Part shown: piece after piece, positions 30,901 through 38,494 of the stretch
Numbering within the stretch: position 1 is the stretch's first letter
Layout: every line of letters starts with the position of its first letter
Source: Pseudomonas sp. Irchel 3E13
GTDB taxonomy: Bacteria; Pseudomonadota; Gammaproteobacteria; Pseudomonadales; Pseudomonadaceae
Assembly (NCBI RefSeq): GCF_900187455.1
Contig: NZ_FYDX01000015.1
Span: 143,367 to 207,366 of the forward strand
Direction: 5' to 3'
DNA: 64,000 bases
Notes under the pieces: generated by a model
What the model was told of the DNA's origin: nothing
The model's input: only the letters and a program-made list of their open reading frames with translations
The model's database searches: none
Position numbers and translations under genes: made by a program

Positions 30901-33900
30901 GCGCGCTGTCGGGGTCGGCGGTGATGCTGGCGACGGTCACCCGTTCGACGAAGGTCAGGCGTCCGGTGTCTGCGGCGCGGGCCAGTACGGTGATGCTGCC
31001 GTTGCTGTTGGAGACGTACACCGAGGCGCCGTCGCTGCTCAGCACGATGCCGCTGGGGCGGGGCATCTGCGTGGTGTCGTAGTAGTGACCGAGGTAGGTC
31101 AGCGCGCCGCTCGCCGGGTCGCGGGCGTACATGCCGAGCACCGCCTTGCCGGTGCTGGTGAAGCCGGCGGTCATGCCGTTGATGGTGTACAGCGAGGTGC
31201 CGTCGGCGGAAATGACGATGTCGGTCACCGGGCCGTCCAGGCGGACTTCCGTCACGGCCGGCGTGACGCTGCTGTCCGCGGCGCGGACGACGTCGTTCTG
31301 CACCGCGGCGATGCCGGTGTAGGTCAGCAGGCCGCTGGCCGCATCGCGGCTGAAGCGCACCAGGGTGCTGTAGCCCTTGGCGCTGTCGAAACCGGCGACG
31401 TACACCGAGAGGTTGTCGCTCACCGCCATCACGCTGGTGATGCGGCCCAGGCCATCGACTTCGATGTCGCTGGTGGCCGGGTTGTCGCTGGTGCCCTGGG
31501 TGAAGCTCTGCAGCAGGGTCAGGGCACCGCTGCTGGCATCGCGGGCGTACACCCGCAGGTAGCTCGTGCCGTTGAGGTTGCTGCCGGTGGTGCCGGCCAG
31601 CAGCAGGGTCTTGCCGTCGCCGCTGATCTCGATGGCGTTGACGTAATCGCTGTAGCCGCTGAGGGTGCCGTTGGCGTAGTACAGGGTGGCGACCGGGTCG
31701 ACCTGTTCGGTGACGGTTGGCGCGGTGCCGGTGTTGACGGTCAGGCTGCTGCTGATCTGCAGGGCGCTGGTGTCGCTGCCACCGCCGCCGGTGCCACCGT
31801 TGTCCTGCACGCTGGAGAGGGTGATGCTGCGTTGGCCGCTGACCGCCAGCGGGTTGTCGTTGCGGTAGCCGATGCCGTTGACCAGGGTCTGCAAGGCCGA
31901 GGGCGCCAGGCCGGCGGCGCTGCTCAGGACCAGCGTGGCGTTGTCGCCGTCGACGGTGTAGGTGTGCGTCATGCCGTTGGCGAGGGTGCCGCTGGCGGAC
32001 TGGCCGAGGGCGATGGCGGTGTTGTCCACCAGCACGAACTCGTTGCTGGCCCCGGCCACGCCGCCGAGGGTGAGGGTCAGGCGGCTGATGCTCTGGCCGG
32101 CTTCGCCGGTGTTGACCTGGGCGTCCTGGAACAGCTTCACCAGGGTGCCGTGGGTGTCGTAGACCGGGTTGACCACCGTGGTGGCGCTCAGTTGCGGGGC
32201 GCTGTTGAGGGTGATCAGCAGGCTGACGCGCTGTTCGCTGCTGTCCAGTTGGCCGTCGTTGGCCACCAGGCGCAGTTCTACCTGGCCGCTGCTGGTGGTG
32301 TTGCGGTAGATCACCTGTTGCAGCAGGGCATTGGCCTCGGCGCGGGTCAGCGCGGCGCTGATGCTCAGGGTCAACTGGCCGCCGTTCTGCACGAAGCGTC
32401 CGATTTCCACGCCGTTGCGCATCACGGCATCGCCGTTGAGGCTGATGCCGTTGCCGGCGGCGAAGGCGAACTGGTCAGCGGCATTGGCGCCGCCGACCCG
32501 CTCGACCGTGACGCGCATGCCGCTGTAGTCGCCAGCGCCGGAGGCCAGCGCATCGGCGTTGCTGTCGCTGAGTTTCAGGCCCTGGCCGAGCACCAGGTCA
32601 CTGGCGCTGAGGTAGGTGCGTACGTTGGTGAAGCGGCTGACTCCGCTGCCGGCCACCAGCATCGACTGGCCGTCGGGGCTGGCGACCACCGCCTTGGCGC
32701 CGACCACGCTCTGGCTGCCGGTTTCGTTGAGCAGGCCGCTGCTGGCGTTGACCTGATATTGATGCAGCGTGCCGTCGGCGCTGGTGGCGTAGAGCTGGCT
32801 GCCGTTGGCGCTGAGGGTCAGGCCGTTGACCTGGGCCAGCGCGATGCTGTCGATGCGCACCAGGCCGTTGCTGCCCAGTTGATAGACCTGAATCACCCCT
32901 TGCTTGCTGTCGCCCAGGTAGATGAAACGGCCATCGGCGCTGGCCGCCAGGCTGTGCTCGGTGGTGCCATCGAAGCTGCCGTCGGTGGTGTAGGCCCAGC
33001 CCAGGTCGACCACCGACAGGCGATCGTTGCTGCCGCGCTTGAGAATGGTCAGGGTGTCGCGGGCGACGAACGAGTCCGGGTCGAGCACCACGTAGACATA
33101 GTCGCCGATGCTCTGCACCAGCTTGGCCCGGCCCGATTGCAGCGTGCCTTCATCGAGGGTCTGCACGGCGCTGGTGCCGATGGCGCCCGTCAGCGGGTCG
33201 CGGCTGCGCACTTCGAGGCCGCCGTAGAGGGTGGTGATGTAGACCTGCTTGCCGTCGTCCGACAGCGCCAGCCCGCGCACGCTGCCGATGCTGGTGCCCT
33301 GGATGCGGCTGAGGCTGCCGTCCGCCGCTACCTGGAAGGTGTGGAGGGTGTCGCTGCTGGCGCTGTAAAGGAACTTGCCGTCCTTGCTCAGGGCGACATC
33401 GACCAGCGCGGTCATCCCGGTGGGCGCGGCGAGGTTTTGCACCAGGCTGAGCATGCCCTTGCCGTCGATGCCGTAGACCAGCAGCCGGCCATTGTCGGCG
33501 GCGGCATAGAGGAACTTGCCGTCGCCGCTGTAGATCGCCTCTTTCAGGGTGATGCCGCTGGTGGTCAGGGACTGCGCCAGGTCCAGCGGGTTGTCGCGTT
33601 CCAGCAGCGGCGCGCGGTTGACCCCGCTGACCAGGTTGACCGTGGCGCTGATGTTCAGCGTGGTGCTGTCGCCGCCACTGTTGTCGTCGTTGATGTCGCT
33701 GACCTGGGTCAGGGTGATGGTGCGGCTGCCGTTGTCCGGGGTGCCGTCGAGGGTCTGGAAGCGGATGCCCTCCACCAGTGCCTTGACGTCGGCGGCGCTG
33801 TTGGCGGCGCTGGAATCGAAATTGATGTCGAGGGTGGTCATGCCACCGCTGTTGCTGACGGTGTAGCTGTAGAACTTGCCCGCCGTCTCGCCGCTCGGCG

Positions 33901-34249
33901 TGCCGTCCAGCAGGATCTGCGTGCCGTCGACCAGCAGGGCCTCGTGGGTGCCGCTGCTGTTGATGGTGATGCGCAGGTTATCGAAGTGCTGGCCGCTGTC
34001 GTTGGTGTTGGCCAGCACATTGCTGAACAACGGACCGCCGCTGACCGCGCCCTCGGTCACGGTATGGGTGACCTGCGTCGCCTCGGCGCTCAGGCTCGGC
34101 GCATGGTTGGCCGCGGCCTGCTGGGCATCGGCCTGGTCGGCGGTCTGCACCGCGGTGGTCACCGCGGCGGCGTCGAACATCATCCTCGGTTCGAGGGCCA
34201 GTGCCAGGCTGGTGTGGGGCTTGCGATTGCGGGGGCGTGACGCACTCAT
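24950..34249 (-). CDS. Giant LEPR-motif surface protein with beta-propeller repeats and VDP stalk
   Basis: A 3099-residue protein. The N-terminus carries 'ALEPRMMFDAAA' (LEPR motif at 19-26), known from the start of very large repetitive surface proteins, and no ordinary signal peptide. The bulk has at least four blocks of YVTN/lactonase-like propeller repeats ('LSADGKFLYVIS', 'VYARDASSGALTLLQ') alternating with cadherin-like modules ('GNYQGASLTIRREF', 'NVLHQLTYAS') and one putative Ig domain (about 1435-1490). A 28-copy Val-Asp-Pro stalk precedes the last 250 residues. No RTX glycine repeats or C-terminal type I signal are visible. It follows tadG by 34 nt with an aagga site. Likely a secreted or surface adhesin; ligand unknown. 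Confidence 0.85.
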   Translation of the reverse strand: MSASRPRNRKPHTSLALALEPRMMFDAAAVTTAVQTADQADAQQAAANHAPSLSAEATQVTHTVTEGAVSGGPLFSNVLANTNDSGQHFDNLRITINSSGTHEALLVDGTQILLDGTPSGETAGKFYSYTVSNSGGMTTLDINFDSSAANSAADVKALVEGIRFQTLDGTPDNGSRTITLTQVSDINDDNSGGDSTTLNISATVNLVSGVNRAPLLERDNPLDLAQSLTTSGITLKEAIYSGDGKFLYAAADNGRLLVYGIDGKGMLSLVQNLAAPTGMTALVDVALSKDGKFLYSASSDTLHTFQVAADGSLSRIQGTSIGSVRGLALSDDGKQVYITTLYGGLEVRSRDPLTGAIGTSAVQTLDEGTLQSGRAKLVQSIGDYVYVVLDPDSFVARDTLTILKRGSNDRLSVVDLGWAYTTDGSFDGTTEHSLAASADGRFIYLGDSKQGVIQVYQLGSNGLVRIDSIALAQVNGLTLSANGSQLYATSADGTLHQYQVNASSGLLNETGSQSVVGAKAVVASPDGQSMLVAGSGVSRFTNVRTYLSASDLVLGQGLKLSDSNADALASGAGDYSGMRVTVERVGGANAADQFAFAAGNGISLNGDAVMRNGVEIGRFVQNGGQLTLSISAALTRAEANALLQQVIYRNTTSSGQVELRLVANDGQLDSSEQRVSLLITLNSAPQLSATTVVNPVYDTHGTLVKLFQDAQVNTGEAGQSISRLTLTLGGVAGASNEFVLVDNTAIALGQSASGTLANGMTHTYTVDGDNATLVLSSAAGLAPSALQTLVNGIGYRNDNPLAVSGQRSITLSSVQDNGGTGGGGSDTSALQISSSLTVNTGTAPTVTEQVDPVATLYYANGTLSGYSDYVNAIEISGDGKTLLLAGTTGSNLNGTSYLRVYARDASSGALTLLQSFTQGTSDNPATSDIEVDGLGRITSVMAVSDNLSVYVAGFDSAKGYSTLVRFSRDAASGLLTYTGIAAVQNDVVRAADSSVTPAVTEVRLDGPVTDIVISADGTSLYTINGMTAGFTSTGKAVLGMYARDPASGALTYLGHYYDTTQMPRPSGIVLSSDGASVYVSNSNGSITVLARAADTGRLTFVERVTVASITADPDSAPRTSTDTRYLNATDIVISADGRSVYVNSVDATMISSFSRDATTGKLTFIGALYTYTYSNATSMRELAISADGTAVYATANNRGVMLFNRDTNTGLLTYNSMISGLSKNSGYLALSPDGQHLYNGTYVVNNGVDIIAARYNAHWNENTPTHVAAGMQLSDVDYEALGSYQGLVITLARATSANAADRFDFSAGNGLSLDGQRILLDGQHVATFVQSAGTLTVTLTGAVNGQVTNQILHQLNYVAGPTATDQQLNLSIRFNDGVKQTERAIVVLVNHAPQISAPLAALAPVEIGQTLNLSLPLERFSDSDGDALTFRLDGLPAGLAFDPATGLLSGSPVDGTVGVHPLTLTVTDARGAQQVISLELEVQAMPDQRPTLGGAMTDVELIDSVGNNDDNLGNLLEAPRDSLLSADGKFLYVISDGVHWDDSSKATLSVFARDSEGRLSLVQSLNGDAAALAGAEKVLISADQHWLYVLSGTSNSLLVFARDSDSGQLHLASTFAGDSLGEELPAIVDLAQQGDTLYLATSAGLFQLRQAADGNLTQVAPATSVQGLESPQRLLLSSDGQFLLVSGVGGQDLLVTLRIGSDGSLGEVARAGLNDGSTLHNLSAMTLSADGRFIYALDKQDAGDVQLRILALGSDGSLRLLASQSVDGQASELAVTADGSALFIAGGGTLAGYARNSDGLLLGEAHPLKGDYNELVGLSLSADGQSLYLVGGQWDASVLDLRLGVSALTVTEGDAAVPLLPSATVSDLQLDQRGDYQGASVQITRQGGASADDLFGFSEGNGFTRVNDQILKDGSVIATLVQQNGRLTLTFTGTVSQADAQQVLRQLDYRNVSQDPTHNGDQVKMQVVFLDGDGNRAVLTVAVTLIGVNDPAILDSSVLNPTLADLGAPVQLFDKTRIDTVEAGQLVSQVVLTLDAINQHDVISVLGQKIYLDNRGEDPTKDDTNVYTLPNGLQYQVIRENGVTRLNLFVMRSASEAATLIDSLAFYNHGSDNTSSRQISLAIRENMDYALTDNYLTTLQQAVTVTFGAAAANAAPVLENRGAAVLYREREGAVVLAPVASIGDSQLDALNNGLGNYQGSTLHVTLLNVKAGDTLGFQEGNGLKVVDGKLLKGDVVIGSVEIGNGTLTVRFNDDAGVMPSKEDVNNVLHQLTYASTSHSPDAVQRFSITFDDGRLTSAALDVRINTQLINDTPVVGDDPLLALGEFSLSRPLASLAGLGELSGAVLSADGKLLYAADTHGNLALFSLDSAGRVGLVSSLPLAEGLKSIQHLSLSSDGKHLFVSANDNQQLRVYARDAQGGLSLAQVLDTDASVEWQSFRQVELSTDGKFAYVMTDTGLMVFSRADNGSLAFKQVIEASGDTPPHLWLPSAISVSGNYLIVTTVYEARPSVIVYSRSSDGGLTVLTSLSKGQKDAAGVVVELGKVQHLAVSADGKTLYIADANGVQRLSLDTANKTLTVAERFALEGIRDIALSTDGLSLYVTLENGSVQRYSTREGLLAAGAVDAVGNAGQLLLGSNGQVLALGDGVAVLSAPGVSDPLYQRNGQPVALAPTLRLSDYELDAENDGQGNYQGASLTIRREFDGSSADQFGLIAGNGFSLENGVVLLNGGAVARLQSADGAMTLTIDAALSSTQVNTLLRQLSYANTTGSGDERVSLILQLNDGVLASSTFTVDLRLTGTAGTVDPVDPVDPVDPVDPVDPVDPVDPVDPVDPVDPVDPVDPVDPVDPVDPVDPVDPVDPVDPVDPVDPVDPVDPVDPVDPVDPVDPITPPTINTVAPVILQDSTERWSQPEPFSTPSISFQAPASPHATPASAEQVLQRTEQSRTAFTEESQAIARLPEPDDLPEPDDLDAVASTVITLDPLVIGSAAVTPEVNVQAGVDGVAQLPTGLLAGRDGRAKVSLRLANGLDLPGWIRFDPRSGELRVDNRQLARFGQLELMLRGLDAQGRQVLVKVQLSAEGPQQQAALPGSQSLSQMLAAL
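25592..25843 (-). repeat. 28-copy 9-bp tandem repeat encoding Val-Asp-Pro
   Basis: Exactly 252 bp, read on the minus strand as 28 VDP codon triplets. Third positions vary (gtc/gtt/gtg/gta, gac/gat, ccg/ccc/cct), with the purest run at 25602-25650. The protein segment should be an extended, stiff acidic spacer between the repeat body and the C-terminal domain. Copy number is prone to change by slippage without shifting frame. Confidence 0.95.
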
Positions 34250-34283
34250 GGCATGTCCTTGTCGGGAAGCGGAAAGAGGGGAC

Positions 34284-35843
34284 TCAGTCGATCAGGCGCA
34301 CGAAGCGCTCGTGCTTGATCCTGTTGGCGATCTCGCGCAGCAGGCTGCGTATCTGGGCTTCACCGTCGCCGAAGTTCTCGGCATTGGCGAAGGTCATGCT
34401 GCCGTCCTGGGCGCAGACGCGCAGGCCGGGGCCGGCGACGCGGTCGAAGAGGCGGCGGCCGAAGTCGTTGGGGTCACCGGGGCGAACCCCGAGGAAATGA
34501 AACTTGAGGCCGCGGGCGACGAAGCTGTTGCACAGGTTCATGAAGCGCCGGCCGGCGATGTCGTTGGACGACACCGTCGAGTTCTCGCCGTCGATGGCCT
34601 GGCCCACTTCGGCGTTGTACGCATCGGTGTCGAACCAGTTGCCGGTGGTGTTGGCCAGCATGACCATGATCTTCACGTTGTCGCCCTGGCGGTCGGCGTT
34701 GAAGTCCAGCGGCAGGCGGCTGTCGCCCCAGCCGGCGGCGCCGCGCATTTGCGGCGAGAGGCTGGCGGCGGCCCAGCCCATGGCGATGGCGTAGTTGGTG
34801 TTGAAGCGGGTCGAGAACTCTTGCACGCGGCGCTCGATGCGCGTCATGTCGCGGGTCAGCGGCAGCAGGGCGGCGGCCGGGCAGCCACGGTCGGCGATCA
34901 TCCAGCGGGTGTCGTTGACCCCGGTGGCCTGGCCGAAGTCCGGGTTGGGGCCGGTCCAGGAAATCGCCGGCGCGCCGGGGCTGCCGTTTTCCGGCAGGTC
35001 GTGACGGTAGTGGACCTTGAATTGCCCGGACGGCGCCTGGTCCCAGAAGTAGTTCTGGCCCTGGCCGAGGCCGCGGTACATGCACAGCAGGTTGGCGCGG
35101 CGGTCGGGAATGCGCTGGTCGGCGAGGCCGCTGTAGCCGGTGCGGAACAGCGAGCGCAGCTCCACCGGCGTCAGTGCGCCGGGCGCCGCCCAGCGGCGGA
35201 TGCGCCCGCTGTCTTCGCTGCTGTAGACATTCACCGACTGGCTGTAGGGCACCAGGGAAATCCAGGTCTGGCCGTCGGGACGGGCGCCCAGCACCTGCTC
35301 GGCGAACTCGCGGACCAGGCGCCGCAAGGCGGCGAGGTCGCGGGCCTGTTCGCTGAGGGTATTGGGGATCACCAGGGCGATCTCCACGGGACGATTGACC
35401 ACCTCCACCGTGGAGCTGACCTGCATGCGTTGCACCGGCGCCTGCAACAGTTGCGACTCGGCGCTGTAGGCGGCGCTGACGGTAATGCGCACCACCCCTT
35501 CGCCGTCGCGTTGCTGGGTGAGGTTGATGTCATCGCCGCCGACCTGCTCGCGCAGGGCCAGGTCGGTGCCGAGGTTGGCTTGCACCATGGAGGTCGCCAG
35601 TTGCTGCATCTGCTGCTGGCTGAGGCTGTCATCGAGCAGGCGCTGGTTGCCCACGGCCATGGCCGCGGCGTCGGTGGCGCGCTTGAGCTGGGCGGTGTTT
35701 TCCAGGGCGCGGCTTTGGTCGATGACGTAGGCGGTGGCCATCAGCGCACCGCCGAGTACCAGAATCGCGAAGGGCGCGACGGCCCCCTGTTGTTGCCGGG
35801 CGAAATGACGGAGCCGGGTGGCGAAGCGGGGGAGAGCGGGCAT
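34284..35843 (-). CDS. tadG: TadG-like pilus assembly protein
   Basis: Inner-membrane protein of 519 residues with an N-terminal pseudopilin-like helix ('QQQGAVAPFAILVLGGALMA') and a large periplasmic von Willebrand A-like region. The MIDAS position, normally like 'LDNTGSM' in TadG, reads 'VIPNTLSEQ', so the first metal-binding Asp and Ser are not kept. The ATG at 35843 places the helix at residues 12-35; the upstream frame to 35978 is non-conserved. It lies outside the flp-tad operon with its own CTTAAG promoter, and the giant gene begins 34 nt after it. This suggests co-transcription and perhaps a role in anchoring the giant protein as well as the pilus. Confidence 0.85.
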   Translation of the reverse strand: MPALPRFATRLRHFARQQQGAVAPFAILVLGGALMATAYVIDQSRALENTAQLKRATDAAAMAVGNQRLLDDSLSQQQMQQLATSMVQANLGTDLALREQVGGDDINLTQQRDGEGVVRITVSAAYSAESQLLQAPVQRMQVSSTVEVVNRPVEIALVIPNTLSEQARDLAALRRLVREFAEQVLGARPDGQTWISLVPYSQSVNVYSSEDSGRIRRWAAPGALTPVELRSLFRTGYSGLADQRIPDRRANLLCMYRGLGQGQNYFWDQAPSGQFKVHYRHDLPENGSPGAPAISWTGPNPDFGQATGVNDTRWMIADRGCPAAALLPLTRDMTRIERRVQEFSTRFNTNYAIAMGWAAASLSPQMRGAAGWGDSRLPLDFNADRQGDNVKIMVMLANTTGNWFDTDAYNAEVGQAIDGENSTVSSNDIAGRRFMNLCNSFVARGLKFHFLGVRPGDPNDFGRRLFDRVAGPGLRVCAQDGSMTFANAENFGDGEAQIRSLLREIANRIKHERFVRLID

Positions 35844-35903
35844 GGCGGGACGGGTTCCTGCGCAGTGAGCGGGCCGGAGGTGCCTCGGCCGAGGGTGGTG
35901 ATA

Positions 35904-35958
35904 AAGATAAGAATCGTTCTTGTTCGCGGCAATTGGCGCATCATTAAGATTGCTTAAA
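35904..35958 (-). promoter_or_regulatory. tadG/giant-gene promoter with CTTAAG direct-repeat box
   Basis: Minus strand: TTTAAGCAATCTTAAT (35943-35958), 10 nt, TTGCCG as -35 (35927-35932), 17 nt, TATCTT as -10 (35904-35909). A perfect palindrome aagaatcgttctt (35909-35921) with a Fur-like core lies between the two hexamers. Confidence 0.75.
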
Positions 35959-35966
35959 GGTGGGGG

Positions 35967-35990
35967 CATCGCGAGCAAGCTCGCTCCTAC
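35967..35990. repeat. REP element
   Basis: One clear copy ('atcgcgagcaagctcgctcc'), with a degenerate partner at about 36013-36030 (ctgtaggcgcgattttggcg). It separates the tad operon end from the tadG promoter. Confidence 0.8.
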
Positions 35991-36059
35991 AAGGTCCGGG
36001 GCACGTCGCCTCTGTAGGCGCGATTTTGGCGGGGCGCCGAACCCTTGGGATGTCGCCCT

Positions 36060-36449
36060 CTAACCCCGCTCCGGCCGCGACCAGATAAAAATCGCCCCAC
36101 ACCCCATCCCGCCCGCCGCGCACAACACCAGCCACAACGGCGGCTGGTGCCACAGCAGCAATCCCAGGCACAGCAGCATCGCTACGCTGGCGACCACTTT
36201 GCTCCGCCGGCTGATAAACCCGCCCGCCCGCCAGTCGCGCAGCAGCGGACCGAACAGGCGGTGCTGTTCCAGCCAGCGGTTCAGGCGCGGTGAGCTGCGC
36301 GACGCGGCCCAGGCGCTGAGCAGGACGAACTCGGTACAAGGCAGCCCCGGCAGGATGGCACCGAGTACCGCCATGCCGAGGCTGGCCCAGGCCAACAGCA
36401 GGTACGCCAGGCGCTTGAGCCCTCGCGCCTGGGGGACGGTCTGGCTCAT
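36060..36449 (-). CDS. DUF454 (YbaN-like) membrane protein
   Basis: Small inner-membrane protein of 129 residues with about three hydrophobic segments and the DUF454 core 'AILPGLPCTEFVLLSAWAA' followed by 'LEQHRLFGPLLRDWR'. It overlaps tadF by 4 nt, so it is the last gene of the flp-tad transcript although it is not a standard Tad component. The family has no firm biochemical role; in other bacteria it is often found near heme or iron genes. Its place here agrees with an iron/heme link for the regulon. Confidence 0.8.
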   Translation of the reverse strand: MSQTVPQARGLKRLAYLLLAWASLGMAVLGAILPGLPCTEFVLLSAWAASRSSPRLNRWLEQHRLFGPLLRDWRAGGFISRRSKVVASVAMLLCLGLLLWHQPPLWLVLCAAGGMGCGAIFIWSRPERG

Positions 36450-37015
36450 TCGTCTTCCTGTGGGTCGAGTTCGCGGGTCAGGACGTCGTCCAGGGTCGGC
36501 GTGCCGTGTTGCAAGCGGCTGATGGCCTGGACCTCGATTTTGTCGCTGCCCAGCAGGGCGTAGCTCAAGGCCAGGGCGTCGACGGTGGCGCAGACCTGCA
36601 CCACCACCACCGGCACGTTGCTCAGGGTCTGTTCGTCATCGGCGCGCAGCGCCTCGGGGAACGCGCCGGTAAAGCGCGAGCCGGCACTGTGCCGTTCGCA
36701 CACGCCCTGGACCTCGCCGCGGTACAGCGGTCGCCAGTTCATGCTGCGGTCGCTCTCGACCTTGCTGATGATCAGTTCGAACGGTGTGCGGTTCATGCTG
36801 GTGGCGCGCTCGACCAGGGCTTGCACGCCGTTGTTGTCGAGGGTGCTCTGCACCCCCAGCACCGAGGCGATGGTGTGCGCCGACTGCTCCATGTAGCTGC
36901 GCGCCTGGTGCAGGTTGTAGAGGTCGGCGGCGAGCAGCGTGACGCCGATCAGCACCGGGAACACCAGCACCGTTTCCAGCAAGGCACTGCCACGCTGGGA
37001 GTGTTTGCGCTTCAT
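36446..37015 (-). CDS. tadF: TadF-like minor pseudopilin
   Basis: 189 residues with an N-terminal prepilin-like stretch: basic leader 'MKRKHSQRG', then 'SALLETVLVFPVLIGVTLL', where Glu sits five residues after the Gly that the prepilin peptidase would cut behind. The rest is a periplasmic domain. It overlaps tadE and DUF454 by 4 nt each. The assignment as TadF rather than a second TadE is by position; both belong to the TadE/F family of minor pseudopilins. Confidence 0.8.
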   Translation of the reverse strand: MKRKHSQRGSALLETVLVFPVLIGVTLLAADLYNLHQARSYMEQSAHTIASVLGVQSTLDNNGVQALVERATSMNRTPFELIISKVESDRSMNWRPLYRGEVQGVCERHSAGSRFTGAFPEALRADDEQTLSNVPVVVVQVCATVDALALSYALLGSDKIEVQAISRLQHGTPTLDDVLTRELDPQEDE

Positions 37016-37596
37016 TGGCTGTCCTCGTTGTCCGGGTCGCTGGGCAGGTTGCCGAGGAGGTGGCGGTATTGGTACTGGTAGCCGTCGCCGAGGCCGAACA
37101 GGCCGGGGAAGACGGTCATGTAGTCCTGCTTGAGGTCCACGGTGACGCTCAGGATCGGCGGCGAAAACACGGTGTCGAGCGGCGTCTCCACGCCGGCCAC
37201 GGCATCGCTGCCGGTCTGGCTGGCGCTGCTGGTGCCGCTGGCGCCCGGACGCGATTCGCCGTACTGGCGCAGGTTATCGAACGGCAGCACGTCGACCTTC
37301 AGTTCGCCCGCCTCGATCAGCCCGAAGCTGCGCGCCTGCATGCGTTCGGCCAGCCGCTGTTGCAGGTCGCTGGCGCCGAGCCGGTAGTAATCCGGCATTT
37401 CCCGCAGGCGCTGCACGGCGTGTTCCAGCGCCAGGTTGCCGGCGCCGATGACCAAGGCCATGTGCGCCAGTTCGAACAACATCATCAGGCCGAACAGCAG
37501 CACCGGCAGGATGAACGCGGTTTCCACCGCGGTGACACCGTCATCGGCGCCGCGCAAGCGACGCAGGGCAACGCGCAATTTCATCGGCGCTCTCAT
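37012..37596 (-). CDS. tadE: TadE-like minor pseudopilin
   Basis: About 195 residues. A basic leader precedes 'DDGVTAVETAFILPVLLFGL', matching the G/xxxxE processing site of Tad pseudopilins; the periplasmic part is about 150 residues. The ATG at 37596 is used. An in-frame ATG at 37584, with a gagag site 5-6 nt upstream, is equally possible. It abuts tadD and overlaps tadF by 4 nt. It contributes to pilus initiation or stability in known Tad systems. Confidence 0.82.
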   Translation of the reverse strand: MRAPMKLRVALRRLRGADDGVTAVETAFILPVLLFGLMMLFELAHMALVIGAGNLALEHAVQRLREMPDYYRLGASDLQQRLAERMQARSFGLIEAGELKVDVLPFDNLRQYGESRPGASGTSSASQTGSDAVAGVETPLDTVFSPPILSVTVDLKQDYMTVFPGLFGLGDGYQYQYRHLLGNLPSDPDNEDSQ

Positions 37597-37602
37597 CGAC
37601 AA

Positions 37603-38463
37603 TCAGTCCCGGCTGGCCAGTTTCAGGGGTTGCTGGCTGGCGGCGAGCAGTTCGCTGTCCACCGGCGCGCCGTTGGCGATGCGTTCGCGGGTGGCGCGGA
37701 AGCGCTCAAGGATGTCCTGGGCGTAGTGCGGCTCGAGGTTTTCTTCGAGGATGCGCAGGGCGGTGTCGTCGTGGCCGTCCAGCACCCAGGCCAGGGCCAG
37801 GTTCAGTTGCAGGGCGACTTCGCCGCTCTGCCGCGCACCGTTGAGCAGGCCGATGGCCTTGCTGCGTTCGCCGTCGGCCAGCCAGCTCAGGGCCAGGTTG
37901 TTGGTCGCCGGGCTGTAGCCGGGTTCCAGCGCCAGGGCTTGCTGGAATGATTCGCGCGCCGCCGGGCGCTGGCCGAGCAGGGTCTGCGCCACGCCGAGGC
38001 CGTTGAGCAGTTGCGCACGCTGGCTGGGTGCGCCTTCCACGTTCAATGCGCAACTGAAGTTCTGTTCGGCGCTGCTGGCGTTACCCAGCGCCAGCGCGGC
38101 CCGGCCCAGGCCGCCGCACAGGGCCTGGCGCTGGGCCGGGTCGAGGGCGGCGAGGTCGCTTTGCTGGCGGGCGCGGTCGTACAGCGCCCAGGCATCGCGC
38201 GGCGGGCGCACGGCGGCGGCGACGCTGGCGTATTCCAGCAGGTAGGCGCCCTTGAGCGGGCTGCGTTGGTCGAGGCGCTGGTAAACCTCGAAAGCGCCTT
38301 CCAGGCGGCCGTTGTCGCGCAGTACCCGGGCCAGTTTCAGCGCTTCGCGGTTTTCCTTGCCGGACAGCGTCGGCGCGCCGCCGGGCAGGGCCGAACCGAG
38401 GCTGCTGCAACCGCTGAGGGCGAGCACGGCAAGAAGGGTCAGGGTGGTCAGGGAGCGGGGCAT
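37603..38463 (-). CDS. tadD: TadD-like TPR lipoprotein
   Basis: Periplasmic lipoprotein of 286 residues: lipobox 'LALSGC' about 18 residues in, then several tetratricopeptide repeats ('ALAWVLDGHDDTALRILEEN' is one). TadD works as the pilotin or assembly factor for the RcpA secretin. The ATG at 38463 gives a normal lipoprotein signal; the longer upstream frame overlaps tadC without conservation. 31 nt separate it from tadC. Confidence 0.88.
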   Translation of the reverse strand: MPRSLTTLTLLAVLALSGCSSLGSALPGGAPTLSGKENREALKLARVLRDNGRLEGAFEVYQRLDQRSPLKGAYLLEYASVAAAVRPPRDAWALYDRARQQSDLAALDPAQRQALCGGLGRAALALGNASSAEQNFSCALNVEGAPSQRAQLLNGLGVAQTLLGQRPAARESFQQALALEPGYSPATNNLALSWLADGERSKAIGLLNGARQSGEVALQLNLALAWVLDGHDDTALRILEENLEPHYAQDILERFRATRERIANGAPVDSELLAASQQPLKLASRD

Positions 38464-38494
38464 GGCGGTCACTCGAAAAGGGCAGTCGGTAGGT

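Noticed and set aside
25106..34240. An antisense open frame of more than 3000 codons running opposite to almost the whole giant gene
   Set aside because: It arises because GC-rich, repeat-rich coding sequence avoids stops in that antisense frame. It has no ribosome site, low-complexity His/Gln/Arg/Ala composition and no recognisable domain, whereas the minus strand has clear repeats, the LEPR motif and an operon context.
34284..35978. A longer TadG starting at 35978
   Set aside because: The extra 45 residues lie across the regulated promoter and REP, and have no ribosome site; the ATG at 35843 gives a normal pseudopilin-like N-terminus.
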